Below are positions 62,990 through 64,000 of a DNA stretch of 64,000 bases, piece after piece. Origin of the DNA: Candidatus Aalborgicola danicus (GTDB taxonomy: Bacteria > Pseudomonadota > Gammaproteobacteria > Burkholderiales > Burkholderiaceae_C). The notes under the pieces were generated by a model. The model saw nothing but the letters and a program-made list of their open reading frames with translations. It was not told the DNA's origin and ran no database searches. The stretch spans positions 62,001-126,000 of the forward strand of contig JADJBC010000012.1 in assembly GCA_016703945.1 (NCBI GenBank). Reading direction: 5' to 3'. Positions within the stretch are counted from its first letter, which is position 1; every line of letters starts with the position of its first letter. Position numbers and translations under genes: made by a program.

Positions 62990-64000
62990 TCAGATGCTGG
63001 CGGCCAGGCGTGTGCCCTGGTTGATGGCCCGCTTGGCGTCCAGCTCGGCGGCCACGTCGGCGCCGCCAATCAGGTGCACGGTGCAGCCCGCTGCCTGCAG
63101 GTCGGCCAGCAGTTCGCGTTGCGGCTCCTGGCCGGCGCACAGCACCACGTTGTCCACCGGCAGCACCTGCTCCTGGTCGCCGACACGGATGTGCAGGCCG
63201 GCGTCATCAATCTTCTGGTACTGCACACCGGGCGTCATGCCCACGCGCTTGGCCTTGAGCGAGGTGCGGTGAATCCAGCCCGTGGTCTTGCCCAACTGGT
63301 CGCCGACCTTGCTCTCCTTGCGCTGCAGCAGGTGCACCTTGCGCGGCGATGCCTCCACATGCGGCGCCCGCAGGCCGCCAACGTTGGCGTACGACGGGTC
63401 AATGCCCCACTCCGCATAAAACTTGGGCGCATCCACACTGGGGCTGGTGCCGCTGTGGGTCAGAAACTCGGACACATCAAAGCCGATGCCACCGGCGCCG
63501 ATGACAGCCACGTTTTTGCCGACCGGCTTGCCGTCGCGCAGCACATCCAGATAGCCCATCACCTTGGGGTGGTTCACACCGTCAATGTCCGGCGTGCGTG
63601 GCGTCACGCCGGTGGCCAGCACGATCTCGTCAAAGCCTGCGGCCTTGAGCGCATCGGCACTGACGCGGGTGTTGAGTGACAGCTTCACGCCGCGCAGCTT
63701 CAACTGGCGGTCAAAGTAGCGCAGCGTCTCAAAGAACTCTTCCTTGCCCGGCACCTTCTTGGCGATGTTGAACTGGCCGCCGATCTCGGCTGCGGCATCA
63801 AACAGCTCCACCGCATGGCCGCGCTCGGCGGCAGTCACGGCAAAACTCAGGCCGGCTGGCCCAGCGCCGACAACGGCAATGCGCTTGGTCTTGGCGGCCG
63901 GTGCAATCACCAGCTCGGTCTCGTGGCAGGCACGCGGGTTGACCAGGCAGGACGTGATCTTGCCGCCAAAGGTGTGGTCCAGGCAGGCCTGGTTGCAGCC
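62990..64000 (-). CDS. fadH: 2,4-dienoyl-CoA reductase (FadH), C-terminal part
   Basis: At least 337 aa are visible; the frame is open at the window edge and the N-terminal FMN domain lies outside. The first residues hold the 4Fe-4S cysteines (GCNQACLD, SCLVNPRAC). Then the FAD site RIAVVGAGPAGLSFA and NADPH site VAVIGAGGIGFDVSEFL follow. It reduces dienoyl-CoA from unsaturated fatty acids. ATG at 63910 inside the frame is internal and not the start. Confidence 0.93.
   Translation of the reverse strand, partial: GCNQACLDHTFGGKITSCLVNPRACHETELVIAPAAKTKRIAVVGAGPAGLSFAVTAAERGHAVELFDAAAEIGGQFNIAKKVPGKEEFFETLRYFDRQLKLRGVKLSLNTRVSADALKAAGFDEIVLATGVTPRTPDIDGVNHPKVMGYLDVLRDGKPVGKNVAVIGAGGIGFDVSEFLTHSGTSPSVDAPKFYAEWGIDPSYANVGGLRAPHVEASPRKVHLLQRKESKVGDQLGKTTGWIHRTSLKAKRVGMTPGVQYQKIDDAGLHIRVGDQEQVLPVDNVVLCAGQEPQRELLADLQAAGCTVHLIGGADVAAELDAKRAINQGTRLAASI

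Overview
The window is GC-rich proteobacterial DNA. The gene families, the branched-chain-type ABC operon, the glycogen cluster and the short dispersed palindromes point to Burkholderiales, most likely Comamonadaceae (Rhodoferax/Polaromonas-like). This is inference from gene style; there is no rRNA gene to test it. I saw no tRNA, rRNA or CRISPR array.

Layout. 1-1629: end of mobA and all of moeA (molybdenum cofactor). 1865-5207: an apparent four-gene operon of a Tgl-like transglutaminase-fold protein, a membrane acyltransferase, a secreted YceI protein and a lone receiver domain. 5426-6381: a small ORF and an orphan OmpR-type regulator. 6622-18616 (minus): an acyl-CoA catabolism block of CoA ligase, complete LivKHMGF-type ABC transporter, FadJ-like bifunctional enzyme, M20 peptidase and thiolase, with a divergent Crp/Fnr regulator at 18769. 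19525-26367: selO, msrB, yciB, bolA, a parvulin PPIase, an FAH-family hydrolase and a U32/RlhA-like protein. 26624-30755: assorted small metabolic genes and a DEDDh exonuclease. 30772-39055: glycogen cluster glgA, glgP, glgB, glgX.

39127-49658 is the most unusual part. A minus-strand operon encodes a 222-aa unknown protein, a 1162-aa fusion of an ATPase-like N-terminal domain, a reverse transcriptase and Cas1, a SprT-like exported metalloprotease, and a PcfJ-like protein. Facing it is a P-loop ATPase. An AT-rich gap with three palindromes sharing TGTCGA follows, then two tandem paralogues with coiled N-termini and a CxxC knuckle. RT and Cas1 catalytic motifs are intact, yet there is no array, Cas2, Cas6 or effector nearby. 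I propose this as the candidate undescribed system, possibly a CRISPR-independent use of RT-Cas1.

49860-64000: VapBC pair, YgiQ radical SAM protein, polar amino-acid ABC transporter with an AstE-like deacylase, a decayed PAS-GGDEF gene, a PlsC-type acyltransferase, small secreted proteins, a second TA pair, and the end of fadH.

Two cross-cutting observations. (1) An approximately 55-60 bp dispersed palindromic repeat occurs at least eight times, three times inside open reading frames without breaking them (selO, U32 gene, ygiQ); a second element of about 88 bp also sits in frame in the U32 gene. (2) Six genes are each broken by one base at or beside a short homopolymer (msrB, FAH hydrolase, exonuclease, glgP, pcfJ-like, ATPase). 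This pattern suggests sequencing or assembly indels more than real pseudogenes.
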